Assembly: GCF_024586915.1 (NCBI RefSeq)
Contig: NZ_JANBVS010000012.1
Coordinates: 1-64,000 of the forward strand
Origin: Bradyrhizobium sp. SRS-191
Lineage (GTDB): Bacteria > Pseudomonadota > Alphaproteobacteria > Rhizobiales > Xanthobacteraceae
Length of the DNA stretch: 64,000 nucleotides
Reading direction: 5' to 3'
Numbering within the stretch: the stretch's first letter is position 1; each line of letters opens with the position of its first letter. Shown piece by piece: positions 26,473 to 36,180 of this stretch. The position numbers were made by a program, and so were the translations under genes. The notes beneath the pieces are model-generated. The model did no database searches and was not told where the DNA came from. It worked only from the letters and a program-made list of their open reading frames with translations.

Positions 26473-27630
26473 ATGCCCCCGTCCCCTTCTGCCAAGCCCC
26501 GCCGCCTGCTCTACGTGGCCAATGAGGATTTCGCCTTCCTGATGCACCGGCTGCCGATGGCGCGTGCGGCGCGCGATGCTGGCTATGAGGTGCATGTCGC
26601 GACCAACGTCAACGCGGGCGCCGCCGCGATCGCGGCGGAGCGCTTCGTGCTGCATCCGATCCCGTTCCGCCGCGGCGGGCTGTCGCCATCATCGGCCATG
26701 CCCACAGTCGGCGCGATCCGTGCCGTGGCAACGGCGATCCAGCCCGACGTCGTGCATCATTCGGGACTGCAGGCCAGCGTGCTCGGCTCGCTCGCCGCAC
26801 TCGGCCAAGCCACGCCGGTCGTCAACGCCATGACCGGCATGGGCTACATCTTCACGTCGTCGAGCTGGCGCTCGCGCCTGCTGAAGCAGGGCCTGCTGTG
26901 GCTGCTGCCACGGCTGATGAACCGGGCGCCGAGCTGCGTGCTGGTGCAGAATCCGGATGATCGCGACGCGCTCCAGGCGATGGGCGTCCGTGCCGACAAG
27001 ATCACGCTGATCCCGGGCTCCGGCGTGGACACCGACCGCTTCCAGCCGCTGCCCGAGCCGGACGGGCCGATCACCTTCGGCTTCGCCGGGCGCCTGCTGA
27101 CCGACAAGGGCATCCGCGCGCTGGTGGCCGCCCACCGGATGCTGCGCCGGCAGGGCCGCGACGATCAGCTGCTGATCGCCGGCTCGCCCGATCCGGCCAA
27201 CCCGGCCTCGGTGTCCGCCGAGGAGATGGAAGCCTGGCGCAACGAGCCGGGCATCACCCTGCTCGGTCAGATCAAGGACATCTCCGAGCTCTGGCGGCGC
27301 TGCCACATCGCGGTGCTGCCGTCGCATCGGGAAGGGCTTCCCGTCAGCCTGCTGGAAGCTGCCGCTTGCGGCCGGCCGCTGGTCTCGACCGATGCGCCCG
27401 GCTGCCGCGAGATCGCGATCCACGGCCAGACCGGGCTCTCGGTGCCGGTCGAGGACGCGACGGCCCTGGCGCAGGCCATGACGCAGCTGGCGGACTCGCC
27501 CGAGCTCCGCGCGCGCTATGGCGCGGCCGCCCGGCAGCTCGTCGAGGACAAGCTCTCGGCCAGGATCATCGGCCGCTCGGTGGTCGCGCTGTATGACCGC
27601 CTCACCTCGGCCGCGGGCGCCCGCCGATGA
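26473..27630 (+). CDS. Glycosyltransferase family 4 (GT-B)
   Basis: A 385-residue GT-B enzyme. The N-terminal domain has LLYVANEDFAFLMHRLPMA and MTGMGYIFTSSSWRSR. The C-terminal nucleotide-sugar domain has ITFGFAGRLLTDKGI, LPSHREGLPVSLLEAAACG (the E-x7-E motif) and GLSVPVED. Overall layout resembles WbnH/PglA-like enzymes that add an N-acetylhexosamine or galactose to undecaprenyl-linked sugars. It overlaps the WecA-type gene by four bases, which fits addition of the second sugar after the initiating step. Confidence 0.85.
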   Translation: MPPSPSAKPRRLLYVANEDFAFLMHRLPMARAARDAGYEVHVATNVNAGAAAIAAERFVLHPIPFRRGGLSPSSAMPTVGAIRAVATAIQPDVVHHSGLQASVLGSLAALGQATPVVNAMTGMGYIFTSSSWRSRLLKQGLLWLLPRLMNRAPSCVLVQNPDDRDALQAMGVRADKITLIPGSGVDTDRFQPLPEPDGPITFGFAGRLLTDKGIRALVAAHRMLRRQGRDDQLLIAGSPDPANPASVSAEEMEAWRNEPGITLLGQIKDISELWRRCHIAVLPSHREGLPVSLLEAAACGRPLVSTDAPGCREIAIHGQTGLSVPVEDATALAQAMTQLADSPELRARYGAAARQLVEDKLSARIIGRSVVALYDRLTSAAGARR

Positions 27631-28628
27631 TCGCCACATCGGCCGCGAATGCCGCCCTCATCGCCCTGCTCGCCGCCGCGATGTGCGCAGTGGCGATCGT
27701 GCTGCTGCGCCCGCTGCTGCAGCGCTACGCGCTGGCGCGGCCCAATGCGCGCTCCTCACACAAGATCCCGACGCCGCAGGGCGCCGGCATTGCCGTGGTC
27801 GGCGCGACGCTCGTGGTCGGTGGCGCCTTTGCATCCGTGCTGGGCTTTGCGCCGCTGACCATGCTGTTCATCGCCGTGCCGATGCTGGGGCTGGTCGGCC
27901 TGGTCGACGACATCAGGCCGATCCCCGTGCTGCCGCGCTTCCTCCTGCAAGGTCTCGCGGTCGGCCTCGTCGTCTTCACCGCGCCTGACGATCTCAGGCT
28001 GTTTCCGATCCCGCCGGCGGTCGAGCGCACGCTGCTGCTGATCGCGGGCCTGTGGTTCGTCAACCTCGTCAACTTCATGGACGGGCTCGACCTGATGACC
28101 GTGGCCGAGGCGGTGCCGATCACGGCGACGCTCGTCCTGTTCGGGCTCTCGGGTGAGCTGCCATGGCCGGCAACGGCCATCGCGGCCGCGCTATGCGGCG
28201 CCTTGCTCGGCTTCGCGCCCTTCAACCGGCCTGTCGCAAAAGTCTTTCTCGGCGACGTGGGCAGCCTGCCGATCGGGCTACTGCTCGGCTGGAGCCTGCT
28301 GCATCTCGCCTGGCAGGGATACGTCGCCGCCGCGCTGCTGCTGCCGCTGTACTATCTGGTCGACGCCACCTTCACCCTGCTGCGGCGAATGGCGCGGCGC
28401 GAGCCGTTCTGGGCGGCGCACCGCACGCATTTCTATCAGCGAGCCACCGACAACGGCTTCACCGTCTCCCGGGTCGTCAGCGAGGTGTTCATCCTCAACA
28501 TCGCGCTTGCGGTCCTCGCCGTCCTCTCCGTCGCACTGCGGTCGCTGGCAGCCGACGCCATCCTGCTCGTCTTCGGTCTCGGCGCCGTCACCTGGGTATT
28601 GAGCCGCTTCTCACAGCCACGGCATTGA
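27627..28628 (+). CDS. WecA/MraY-type polyprenyl-phosphate sugar-1-phosphate transferase
   Basis: A 333-residue integral membrane protein with about ten hydrophobic segments. The motifs are RSSHKIPTPQGAG, LVDDI, NFMDGLD, LGDVGS and the late HRTHFYQR, in the order expected for WecA/WbpL-type enzymes. These move a sugar-1-phosphate from a UDP-sugar to undecaprenyl phosphate, starting O-antigen synthesis. Translationally coupled to the GT4 upstream. It ends four bases from the convergent WbpM/CapD-like gene. Donor sugar (GlcNAc, QuiNAc or FucNAc) is not determined. Confidence 0.9.
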   Translation: MIATSAANAALIALLAAAMCAVAIVLLRPLLQRYALARPNARSSHKIPTPQGAGIAVVGATLVVGGAFASVLGFAPLTMLFIAVPMLGLVGLVDDIRPIPVLPRFLLQGLAVGLVVFTAPDDLRLFPIPPAVERTLLLIAGLWFVNLVNFMDGLDLMTVAEAVPITATLVLFGLSGELPWPATAIAAALCGALLGFAPFNRPVAKVFLGDVGSLPIGLLLGWSLLHLAWQGYVAAALLLPLYYLVDATFTLLRRMARREPFWAAHRTHFYQRATDNGFTVSRVVSEVFILNIALAVLAVLSVALRSLAADAILLVFGLGAVTWVLSRFSQPRH

Positions 28629-28632
28629 AGGC

Positions 28633-30546
28633 TCAGGCCGCGCTCGAGCCGAACTCCGGCACCGCATCCTTCAGCACCGACTTGATCGTGACGGGATCAT
28701 TGCGCCCGATCGCCTGATCGAGCGCCGCGATCCATGCCTTCAGCGTCGGCATTGGCGGCTCGTTCGGCGTAGCAGCCATGATCCCGGCCACGCCGATCTC
28801 GACCGGCGGCTCCTCGCTCGCGAACAGGATCTCGTTCAGACGTTCGCCCGGGCGAATGCCGGTGAACTTGATCTCGACGTCGTAGCCCGGCTGCAGGCCG
28901 GACAGGCGGATCATGCGCTCGGCGAGCTCGACGATGCGCACGGGCTGGCCCATGTTGAGCACATAGACCGAGACATCCGGCCGCTGCGGCGCCAGCGCAT
29001 GCGAGGCCGCGGTGATGACGAGGTCGCAGGCCTCGCGGATGGTCATGAAGTAGCGCACCATGTCCGGATGGGTCACGGTGACGGGACCGCCGGCTTCGAT
29101 CTGCGCCTTGAACTTCGGCACGACAGAGCCGTTCGAGGCCAGCACGTTGCCGAACCGCACGGAAATCAGCCGCATCGGCGGCCGGCCGACCGGCCGCTCG
29201 GCGAGCTGCCGGTCGAGCGCCTGGCAGTACATCTCGGCGAAGCGCTTGGTGAGACCGAGCATCGACACCGGCTCGATCGCCTTGTCGGTCGAGATCATCA
29301 CCATCGCCTCGGCGCCCGCGGCCACTGCGGCGTCGGCGACGTTGATCGAGCCGAAGATGTTGGTCTTGACGCCCTCGCTCCAGTCGCGCTCGAGGATCGG
29401 CACATGCTTCAGCGCAGCAGCGTGAAACACCAGATCCGGCTTGAACTCGCCGATCAGCGCGAACACCCGGTCGCGATCTCTGATATCGGCGATCCGGCCC
29501 TCGACGGCGACATTCGCCTCCGGATCGGCTGCCAGCGCCTCGGTGATCGCATAGAGCGCGGGCTCGGAATTCTCCAGAATGAGCAGCCGCGCCGCACCGA
29601 ACGCGACGACGCGCTGGCAGATCTCGGCGCCGATCGAGCCGCCGCCGCCGGTGACGACCACGGGCTTGCCGCGCACCAGCGCTTCCAGCCGGCCATAATC
29701 GATCTTGTGGCTCGGCCGCAGCAGCAGATCCTCGACCGCGACCGGCGTGAGCCGCGGTGCGTCGCCACTCTCCAATGACGGCAGCCGGCTGACGATCAGG
29801 CGCAGCCGGCGCGCGCGCATCAGGAAGGTCTCCGGATGACAATCCGGCTCGAACGCGGTGGGCATCATCAGCGCGCGCGCGATCGGCCGGTCACGCCGGG
29901 CAAAATCGGCCGCGACGTCCTCAACGTCGTCGATGCCGCCGAGAACGGGAACGCCGCGGATCAGCTGGCCCCGGTCGGCCGTCGACGGCGAGAGAATGCC
30001 GATCGGCCAGATCCGCTTCACAGCGCCGCTCTCGATGCCGCGCAGCACGACCTCGGCATCGGCGGCGCGGCCGATCAAGAGCGCCGGCGCGGCATCGTCG
30101 GATCGCGCGTGGCGGCGCACTCGCGTGTAGCGGAAATAGCGATAGGCGAAGCGCAGCGTGCTGAGCGCGAAGATCTCCAGGAACCAGAACAGGATGATCG
30201 TGAGCTTGCCGAAGAAGAACGTGCCGCGCACATTGGGCGCGACGATGATGTAGTCGAGCACCAGGAAAGCGAGCGCCAGCACGGTCGCGACGCGCACGAT
30301 GTTGAGCGCATCCGGCAGCGAGGTGAAGCGCCACTTCGTGGTCAGCAGATTGGAAAAGTAGAAGACGACGAAGCTGAAGGCGATGAAGTAGGGCACGATC
30401 TGCAGCAGCAGCGGGACCCGGTCCCAGAACGTGCTGGCGCCCTCGAAACGGATGTAGAACGCCGCGAACAGCGCGACGATGCTGGCCAGGAGGTCATGCG
30501 CCGCGATCAGCAGATTGCGCGAATTGAGTTGCGACAGGCGCGTCAT
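28633..30546 (-). CDS. Nucleotide-sugar 4,6-dehydratase, membrane type (WbpM/CapD family)
   Basis: Start at ATG 30544-30546 gives 637 residues; further upstream codons lie inside the neighbouring gene. Residues 1-150 hold four membrane segments, followed by a linker domain. The SDR domain starts at VVVTGGGGSIGAEIC, and the active site is SMLGLTK, with Met in place of the usual Tyr, as in WbpM-type enzymes. STDKAIEP and VRFGNVLASNGSVVPKF are family blocks. It converts UDP-GlcNAc to a 4-keto-6-deoxy sugar, a precursor of QuiNAc or FucNAc. Overlaps the O-antigen ligase gene by four bases. Confidence 0.9.
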   Translation of the reverse strand: MTRLSQLNSRNLLIAAHDLLASIVALFAAFYIRFEGASTFWDRVPLLLQIVPYFIAFSFVVFYFSNLLTTKWRFTSLPDALNIVRVATVLALAFLVLDYIIVAPNVRGTFFFGKLTIILFWFLEIFALSTLRFAYRYFRYTRVRRHARSDDAAPALLIGRAADAEVVLRGIESGAVKRIWPIGILSPSTADRGQLIRGVPVLGGIDDVEDVAADFARRDRPIARALMMPTAFEPDCHPETFLMRARRLRLIVSRLPSLESGDAPRLTPVAVEDLLLRPSHKIDYGRLEALVRGKPVVVTGGGGSIGAEICQRVVAFGAARLLILENSEPALYAITEALAADPEANVAVEGRIADIRDRDRVFALIGEFKPDLVFHAAALKHVPILERDWSEGVKTNIFGSINVADAAVAAGAEAMVMISTDKAIEPVSMLGLTKRFAEMYCQALDRQLAERPVGRPPMRLISVRFGNVLASNGSVVPKFKAQIEAGGPVTVTHPDMVRYFMTIREACDLVITAASHALAPQRPDVSVYVLNMGQPVRIVELAERMIRLSGLQPGYDVEIKFTGIRPGERLNEILFASEEPPVEIGVAGIMAATPNEPPMPTLKAWIAALDQAIGRNDPVTIKSVLKDAVPEFGSSAA

Positions 30547-31826
30547 GGTGTGACGGCCCCCTGCTCCGCGTCGGGCTTCGTCCGTGATCGCAGCACCATG
30601 CCGCCGGCCACGCCGACGCCGATCACATACATCCACCCCTCGTGGAAATCGAAGATGTGAGAGTTGAACAGCGAGGTGAAGATGTTCTGCACCACCACGA
30701 GCAGGCCGATCCAGGGCACGAGGCCGTCGCCGCGGAACAGCAGCAGATGCACCGCCCACATTGCGTAGAGGATAACCACGCCGAGCGTGCCCCACTGAAC
30801 GGCGACATTGAGCGTCTGATTATGCGGATTGCCGACCACGGTGCCGGCGGCGAGATCCGTGCGGCCGCTCGCGGCCAGCTCGAACAAGTGCCGGGTCGAG
30901 CCCGAACCGTGCCCGATCAGCGGCGCATCCGCGAAGAAGTGCAGCGATTTCCGCCAGAACTCCAGCCGCTCACCGATCGAGGTGACGCCGCGGTCGTTCC
31001 GGTAATCCTGATATTGCTGCGTGAACGTCGACACCTTCTGCTGCAGTTGCGGCGAGACCGACCATGCGGCCAGGCCGATCACGACGGCCGTGACGGCAAT
31101 CATGAGGTTGGCCCGCCATTTCAGATGGATCAGGCCGAACACCGCGAGCAGGATCGGGATCGTGACCAGCGCCGTGCGCGACACCACGATGAAGATCATG
31201 TTGGCGAGGAACGCGATCATGATCGCGGTGAGAATGCCGGCCGGCACCCAGCGACGGGCGCGCAAGAGCTGCGCGATCGGATAGGCCAGCGCCACCGCGC
31301 AGAGCGAGAATTCCTGGCCCTGGTCGATGTAGTTCTTCACGAAGATGCCGCGGTCGGCGTTCGCCTTCAGCGCCAAGGCCGGATTGAACGCGACCGCCGT
31401 GGACATCACCACCATCAGAACGCATGACGCGAGAAAAGCCGTGAACACCCACAGGCCGCGCTCGGAGCGCTGGAAGTGATAGAGCAGTGCCGGCAGCACC
31501 ATTAGTTTCGCGGCTGGCCCGACAGCGTAGAGGCGCGCACCCCAGGCCGCGTCCGACCACAAGGTTCCGACCAGCGCCAGCACGAACAACGCAATCGGCG
31601 CCAGCGAGATCGGCTGCTTCAGGATCTTCAGCAAACGATCAAGGTCGAGAAACGGCACCATGGTGATCAGCATCACGACGCCGAGGATCGACACCAGCGA
31701 TGTCGACCATGGCAGCGAGGCCGCCAGGAGAACCGCTACGACGTCCACGGTGGTCCGCCACGCCGCGGGGTCGCGCCAGCGGCGAGCCAGCAGCGCCGGG
31801 CCGGGATGACCTGCGAGCGCGCTCAT
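30543..31826 (-). CDS. O-antigen ligase / polymerase family membrane protein
   Basis: A 427-residue protein with about eleven membrane segments. The long periplasmic loop near residues 260-340 holds GHGSGSTRHLFE and NPHNQTLNVAVQWG, the H-N-x-x-L type motif of Wzy_C/WaaL proteins. WaaL joins O-antigen to lipid A-core; Wzy polymerises repeat units. The presence of an ABC exporter favours ligase, while the neighbours do not exclude polymerase. Both ends overlap the adjacent genes as ATGA, placing it in an hldE - ligase - dehydratase operon. Confidence 0.8.
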   Translation of the reverse strand: MSALAGHPGPALLARRWRDPAAWRTTVDVVAVLLAASLPWSTSLVSILGVVMLITMVPFLDLDRLLKILKQPISLAPIALFVLALVGTLWSDAAWGARLYAVGPAAKLMVLPALLYHFQRSERGLWVFTAFLASCVLMVVMSTAVAFNPALALKANADRGIFVKNYIDQGQEFSLCAVALAYPIAQLLRARRWVPAGILTAIMIAFLANMIFIVVSRTALVTIPILLAVFGLIHLKWRANLMIAVTAVVIGLAAWSVSPQLQQKVSTFTQQYQDYRNDRGVTSIGERLEFWRKSLHFFADAPLIGHGSGSTRHLFELAASGRTDLAAGTVVGNPHNQTLNVAVQWGTLGVVILYAMWAVHLLLFRGDGLVPWIGLLVVVQNIFTSLFNSHIFDFHEGWMYVIGVGVAGGMVLRSRTKPDAEQGAVTP

Positions 31827-33295
31827 CGCTGATCGCTCCGGGCACGGTCCACCAGCGCGGTCGTGCTGTGTCCCTTCAAGATGTCGATCAGGAGCACCTC
31901 GCCACCGCAGGCCTCGACGACGTCGTGGCCGACCACCTGCTCGCGCGTGTAGTCGCCGCCCTTGACCAGCACGCTCGGCCGGACCAGCTCGATCAGCCGC
32001 AGCGGCGTATCCTCAGCGAAGATCGCAACCAGATCCACGGCCTCCAACGCGGCCAAGACCTCAGCGCGGGCGCGCTCGTCCTGCACCGGACGGCTCTCGC
32101 CCTTCAACCGTTTCACCGAGGCATCGCTGTTCAGTCCGACCACCAGCCGGTCGCAGGCGGCCCGCGCCGCCGTCAACACCTTCACATGGCCCGGATGAAG
32201 AATGTCGAAGCAGCCATTGGTGAAGCCGATGCGCAGCCCCTCCGCGCGCCACGCGGCGATGCGGTCCGCGAGATCGCCATCGCTTTCGATGATCTTCTCC
32301 TCGGCCGCCCGATAGGCATGCGGCAGGATCTTGCGGCGCAGCTCAGCCGAGGTGACGCTGGCCGTGCCCTGCTTGCTGACAGCCACCGCCGCGGCTGCGC
32401 TCGCCATCCGCAAGGCGTCTTCCCAGGCTGCACCGGCGGCGAGCGCCGACGCCAGCACGGCGACGACCGTGTCGCCCGCTCCGGAGACGTCGCGCACCTT
32501 CACCGGATAGGCCGGCACATGGACCGGATCGCCCTGGCGCGGCACCAAGGTCATGCCCCGCTCGCTCTGCGTCACCAGGATCGCTTCGCAATCGGCGAGA
32601 TAGATCGCATCCCGCGCGGCCACCGCGATCTCCTGCTCGGTCTCGGCGCGGCTGCGGGTGGCCTCCGAAAACTCCTTGCGGTTGGGCGTCAGTACACTGG
32701 CGCCGCGATAGATCGCGAGATTGGCACTCTTGGGATCGACGATCACGCGCTTGCCGGCCTTGCGCGCAGCATCGATCACGTTGCGCAGCACGCGCGCCGT
32801 CAGCACGCCCTTGGCGTAGTCGGACAGCAGCACGATGTCGGCGCGGACGATCAGCGGCAGGATGGCCGCGATCAGCGTCTGCTCGATCTCCTCAGATGCC
32901 GGGGCGGCGCGCTCCCAATCCGCGCGCAGCATGTGCGTCGAGAAATGCTCGGAAACGAAACGGACCTTGCGCGTCGTCGGCCGCGAGGGATCGCGCACCA
33001 GCACCGGCTCGATGCCGTCGACCTTCGCAAGCTCGGCCTCGAGCTGATCACCGGCCGTATCCTGCCCGACCAGGCCGACGAAGATGCAGCGGGCGCCAAG
33101 CGCGGCGATGTTGCGCGCGACATTGCCGGCGCCGCCGATATTGGTCTCGCTGCGACGAACCGCGATGACCGGCGCCGGCGCCTCCGGCGAAATCCGCGAT
33201 ACCTCGCCATAGACGAACTCGTCCAGCATGAGGTCGCCGACGCACAGCACCGTCTGGCGGGCGATCGCTTGCGAGAGATCGTCAAAGTCGAACAT
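31823..33295 (-). CDS. hldE: Bifunctional heptose 7-phosphate kinase / heptose 1-phosphate adenylyltransferase
   Basis: Start at ATG 33293-33295 gives 490 residues, close to the usual HldE length. The N-terminal PfkB kinase domain has VLCVGDLMLDEFVYG, NIGGAGNVARNIAALGA and the catalytic DVSGAGDTVVAVLA. The C-terminal nucleotidyltransferase domain has GFTNGCFDILHPGHVKVL, SVKRLKG-SRPVQ and VLVKGGDY. It carries out two steps of ADP-heptose synthesis: phosphorylation at C1, and adenylylation after GmhB removes the 7-phosphate. It lies 38 bases after hldD in the same direction. Confidence 0.95.
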   Translation of the reverse strand: MFDFDDLSQAIARQTVLCVGDLMLDEFVYGEVSRISPEAPAPVIAVRRSETNIGGAGNVARNIAALGARCIFVGLVGQDTAGDQLEAELAKVDGIEPVLVRDPSRPTTRKVRFVSEHFSTHMLRADWERAAPASEEIEQTLIAAILPLIVRADIVLLSDYAKGVLTARVLRNVIDAARKAGKRVIVDPKSANLAIYRGASVLTPNRKEFSEATRSRAETEQEIAVAARDAIYLADCEAILVTQSERGMTLVPRQGDPVHVPAYPVKVRDVSGAGDTVVAVLASALAAGAAWEDALRMASAAAAVAVSKQGTASVTSAELRRKILPHAYRAAEEKIIESDGDLADRIAAWRAEGLRIGFTNGCFDILHPGHVKVLTAARAACDRLVVGLNSDASVKRLKGESRPVQDERARAEVLAALEAVDLVAIFAEDTPLRLIELVRPSVLVKGGDYTREQVVGHDVVEACGGEVLLIDILKGHSTTALVDRARSDQR

Positions 33296-33333
33296 CAGCG
33301 GCAGTCTCGGTGCAGTGGTCGGAACCAAATCGT

Positions 33334-34314
33334 CTAACGGAAGCGGTCGGCGGAATCGAGATAGTCTCGGACATAGGAGGCCACCGCATCCTCGAGCGGC
33401 GTGAAGCCGCCGTTGTAGCCGGCGGCCAGCAGGCGGTCGACATGGCTCTGGGTGAAGTACTGGTAGCTGCCGCGAATCGATTCGGGCATGTCGACATACG
33501 CGATCCGCGGCGTGGCTCCGAGCGTGGCATAGGCCGCCAGCATCATGTCCTTGAAGCTGCGCGCCTGCCCCGTGCCGACATTGAACAGGCCGGAGACCGA
33601 CGGCGAGGCCAACAGCCACAGCATCACGCGCACGACGTCGTCGACATAGATGAAATCGCGGCGCTGGTCGCCGTCGGCGATGCCTTCGCGGTGCGACTTG
33701 AACAGCTGCAGGGTGTGCCCGGCCTTGATGTCGTCGAAACGGCGCGTCAGCACGCTCATCATCGATCCCTTGTGGTACTCGTTGGGACCGAACACGTTGA
33801 AGAACTTCAAGCCGGCATATTGCGGCGGCAACCGCTCGCCGCGCTCGGCGCGTGCGGCAATCGCCATATCGAACAGATGCTTGCTCCAGCCATAGAGGTT
33901 CATCGGCCGCAGCGTCTTGAGCGCCGTAAGCGAGGGATCATCGACGAAGCCCTGCGCGCCGTCGCCATAGGTTGCCGCCGAGGAGGCGTAGATGAACGGC
34001 GTCAGGTTCGCCGTGCACCAGTCGAGCAGGCGCAAGGAACTCCGAAAATTGCGCTCTATCACGAGATCGCCGTCGACCACCGTGGTCGCGGAGATCGCGC
34101 CCATGTGAAGGACGGCATCGAGCCTGCGGCCCTTCAGCCAGGCGTCCAGATCGGATGGCGGCACGACATCGGCCAGCTGCCGCTTGGCCAGGTTGCGCCA
34201 CTTGCCCTCGCTGCCGAGCGTGTCGCAGACGACGACGTCGGTGCGGCCGGCGTCGTTCAGCGCCGCCACCAGATTCGATCCGATAAACCCGGCGCCGCCG
34301 GTCACCAGCAACAT
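33334..34314 (-). CDS. hldD: ADP-L-glycero-D-manno-heptose 6-epimerase
   Basis: Start at ATG 34312-34314 gives 326 residues, standard for HldD (RfaD). It has the nucleotide-binding MLLVTGGAGFIGSNL, SSAATYGDG, the catalytic YGWSK (Y-x3-K), FFNVFGPNEYHKGSM and DFIYVDDVV. It converts ADP-D-glycero-D-manno-heptose to the L-glycero form used for the LPS inner core. First gene of the minus-strand operon hldD-hldE-ligase-dehydratase; waaF diverges upstream. Confidence 0.95.
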   Translation of the reverse strand: MLLVTGGAGFIGSNLVAALNDAGRTDVVVCDTLGSEGKWRNLAKRQLADVVPPSDLDAWLKGRRLDAVLHMGAISATTVVDGDLVIERNFRSSLRLLDWCTANLTPFIYASSAATYGDGAQGFVDDPSLTALKTLRPMNLYGWSKHLFDMAIAARAERGERLPPQYAGLKFFNVFGPNEYHKGSMMSVLTRRFDDIKAGHTLQLFKSHREGIADGDQRRDFIYVDDVVRVMLWLLASPSVSGLFNVGTGQARSFKDMMLAAYATLGATPRIAYVDMPESIRGSYQYFTQSHVDRLLAAGYNGGFTPLEDAVASYVRDYLDSADRFR

Positions 34315-34461
34315 TCCGTAACCCGTCCTGATCCCGAAACCCGGCCTTCGCGTAGCGCATGCGGCGGCAAAGTGTAAGCGCTTTGGTGATGGCCGGGTCA
34401 GGCCCACTTTACCTGCGGCGGTCGAGCGGCTACCAGCGCGCCGGAGCCAGGCAGTCAAAGA

Positions 34462-35526
34462 ATGAATTCGAATTCGACCAAGGTCACGGTGGACGCTGAC
34501 GACACCAGCCCGATCCTGATCATCCCCTATATGTGGATCGGCGACTTTGTCCGCGGCCATACGGTGGTGCGGGTGCTCAAGGAGCGCTGGCCGAATCGCC
34601 CCGTCGACCTGCTGGTGACTTCGCTGTGCGCGCCGCTGGTCGATTACATGCCGGGCGTCCGTTCCGGCCTGGTCTGGGACCTGCCGCGGAGCCGGCTGGC
34701 GCTTGCCAGACAGTGGCAGCTCGCCAGCCTGTTGCGCGAACGCCACTATCGAACCGCGCTGGTGATGCCGCGCACCTGGAAGTCGGCCCTGGCGCCCGCT
34801 TTGGCCGGCATCCCCGAGCGCGTCGGCTTCGTCGGCGAGTTCAGGTTCGGGCTGCTCAATCGCTGGCGCTGGGGCGAGAAGGCGCTGCCGCGCTTCATCG
34901 ACAAGAACGCCGCGCTCGCTCAGCCCGACGGCGCGCCACTGCCGCCGGAATGGCCGGTGCCGCAGCTTCGTGTGCCGCAGGAGGACGTCGCGCGCTGGCG
35001 CGAGGCCAACGGCCTCGGCAGCCGCCCGGCGGTTGCCCTGGCGCCGGGATCGGTCGGGGCCGCCAAGCGCTGGCCGTTCTATGGCGAGGCAGCCCGGCTG
35101 CTGCTCGACGCCGGCCTCGACGTCTGGGTGGTCGGCGGTCCCGGCGAGAAGGCGCTGGCGGCCGAGATCGTCGCCACCGGGGGACCCGCGGTCCGCGACC
35201 TCACTGGAACCGATCTGCGCAATGGCATCCTGGCCATGGCTGCAGCCGGCGTGGCCATTTCCAATGATTCGGGGCTGATGCACATCGCGGCCGCCCTGGG
35301 CACGCCGACCATGGGCATCTTCGGCCCCACAAGCCCCTACCATTGGGCGCCGCTGAACGGCTTGGCTGCGACGGTGCAGACGAAGACGCAGGTGCCCTGC
35401 CAGCCCTGCCACCGCCCGGTCTGCCGCATGAACGACCACCGCTGCATGCGTGACATCCCGCCGGCGGATGTCGCCGCCATCGCACAGCGCGTGCTGGCCG
35501 ACGTGGCCATTCCGGTCGCGCCCTAG
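34462..35526 (+). CDS. waaF: Lipopolysaccharide heptosyltransferase II (GT9)
   Basis: A 354-residue GT9 enzyme. ILIIPYMWIGDFVRGHTVVR at the N-terminus, VALAPGSVGAAKRWP, AISNDSGLMHIAAALG and GIFGPTSPYHWAPL match WaaF (RfaF). The Cys-rich end PCQPCHRPVC is common in this subfamily. It transfers L,D-heptose from ADP-heptose onto the inner core at the inner membrane. It is followed after 57 bases by gmhA, so enzyme and precursor genes are co-located. WaaC-like activity cannot be excluded. Confidence 0.9.
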   Translation: MNSNSTKVTVDADDTSPILIIPYMWIGDFVRGHTVVRVLKERWPNRPVDLLVTSLCAPLVDYMPGVRSGLVWDLPRSRLALARQWQLASLLRERHYRTALVMPRTWKSALAPALAGIPERVGFVGEFRFGLLNRWRWGEKALPRFIDKNAALAQPDGAPLPPEWPVPQLRVPQEDVARWREANGLGSRPAVALAPGSVGAAKRWPFYGEAARLLLDAGLDVWVVGGPGEKALAAEIVATGGPAVRDLTGTDLRNGILAMAAAGVAISNDSGLMHIAAALGTPTMGIFGPTSPYHWAPLNGLAATVQTKTQVPCQPCHRPVCRMNDHRCMRDIPPADVAAIAQRVLADVAIPVAP

Positions 35527-35583
35527 CTTGCGCTGGAGCAGCGCGCCACATACACCGGCCTCATCGCCGCCAGAGCCGCCATC

Positions 35584-36180
35584 GTGACCCACGCACCGGA
35601 CAGCCTGATCGCCAGCCACCTCGCCCGCTCCCAAGCGGCGATGGCGCGGGCCGCCGGTGATGCGGCGATGCTCGCCTGCGCCGAGCGGATTGCAGCGACG
35701 ATCATCGCGGCGCTGCGCGGTGGCCATAAGCTGCTGCTCGTCGGCAATGGCGGCAGCGCGGCGGACGCGCAGCATATCGCCGCCGAGATCGTCGGACGCT
35801 ACAAGCAGGAGCGGCCGGCCTGGGCGGCAATCGCGCTAACCACCGACACCTCGGCGCTGACCGCGATCGGCAACGACTACGGCTTCGATCACGTCTTCGC
35901 CCGTCAGGTCGAGGGGCTCGGCGCACGAGGCGACGTGCTGCTGGCGATCTCGACCTCCGGTCGCTCGCCAAGCATCCTCAATGCGCTGCGCAAAGCGCGG
36001 GAGCGCGGGCTGGTCACCATCGGCTTCACCGGCACCAGGGGCCTCGCAATGGGTGAGCTCTGCGATGAGCTGCTGGTCGCGCCGAGCGACGACACGCCGC
36101 TGATCCAGCAGATCCACCTCGCGACCGCCCATGGCATCTGCGAGACGATCGAGGCGGCCTTGATGCGAGACGAGACTTAG
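35584..36180 (+). CDS. gmhA: D-sedoheptulose-7-phosphate isomerase
   Basis: A 198-residue SIS-domain protein with a GTG start. LLLVGNGGSAADAQHIAAEI, LTTDTSALTAIGNDYGFD, AISTSGRSPSIL and QQIHLATAHGICETIE are GmhA hallmarks. It makes D-glycero-D-manno-heptose 7-phosphate, the first committed step of ADP-heptose synthesis. The ribosome binding site is weak, but no better start is available without cutting into the domain. The stop is immediately followed by the ATG of gmhB. Confidence 0.93.
   Translation: MTHAPDSLIASHLARSQAAMARAAGDAAMLACAERIAATIIAALRGGHKLLLVGNGGSAADAQHIAAEIVGRYKQERPAWAAIALTTDTSALTAIGNDYGFDHVFARQVEGLGARGDVLLAISTSGRSPSILNALRKARERGLVTIGFTGTRGLAMGELCDELLVAPSDDTPLIQQIHLATAHGICETIEAALMRDET

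Noticed and set aside
34315..35775. Long minus-strand frame over waaF continuous with hldD
   Set aside because: HldD begins exactly at MLLVTGGAGFIG; the upstream part is a GC-rich shadow of waaF and gmhA.
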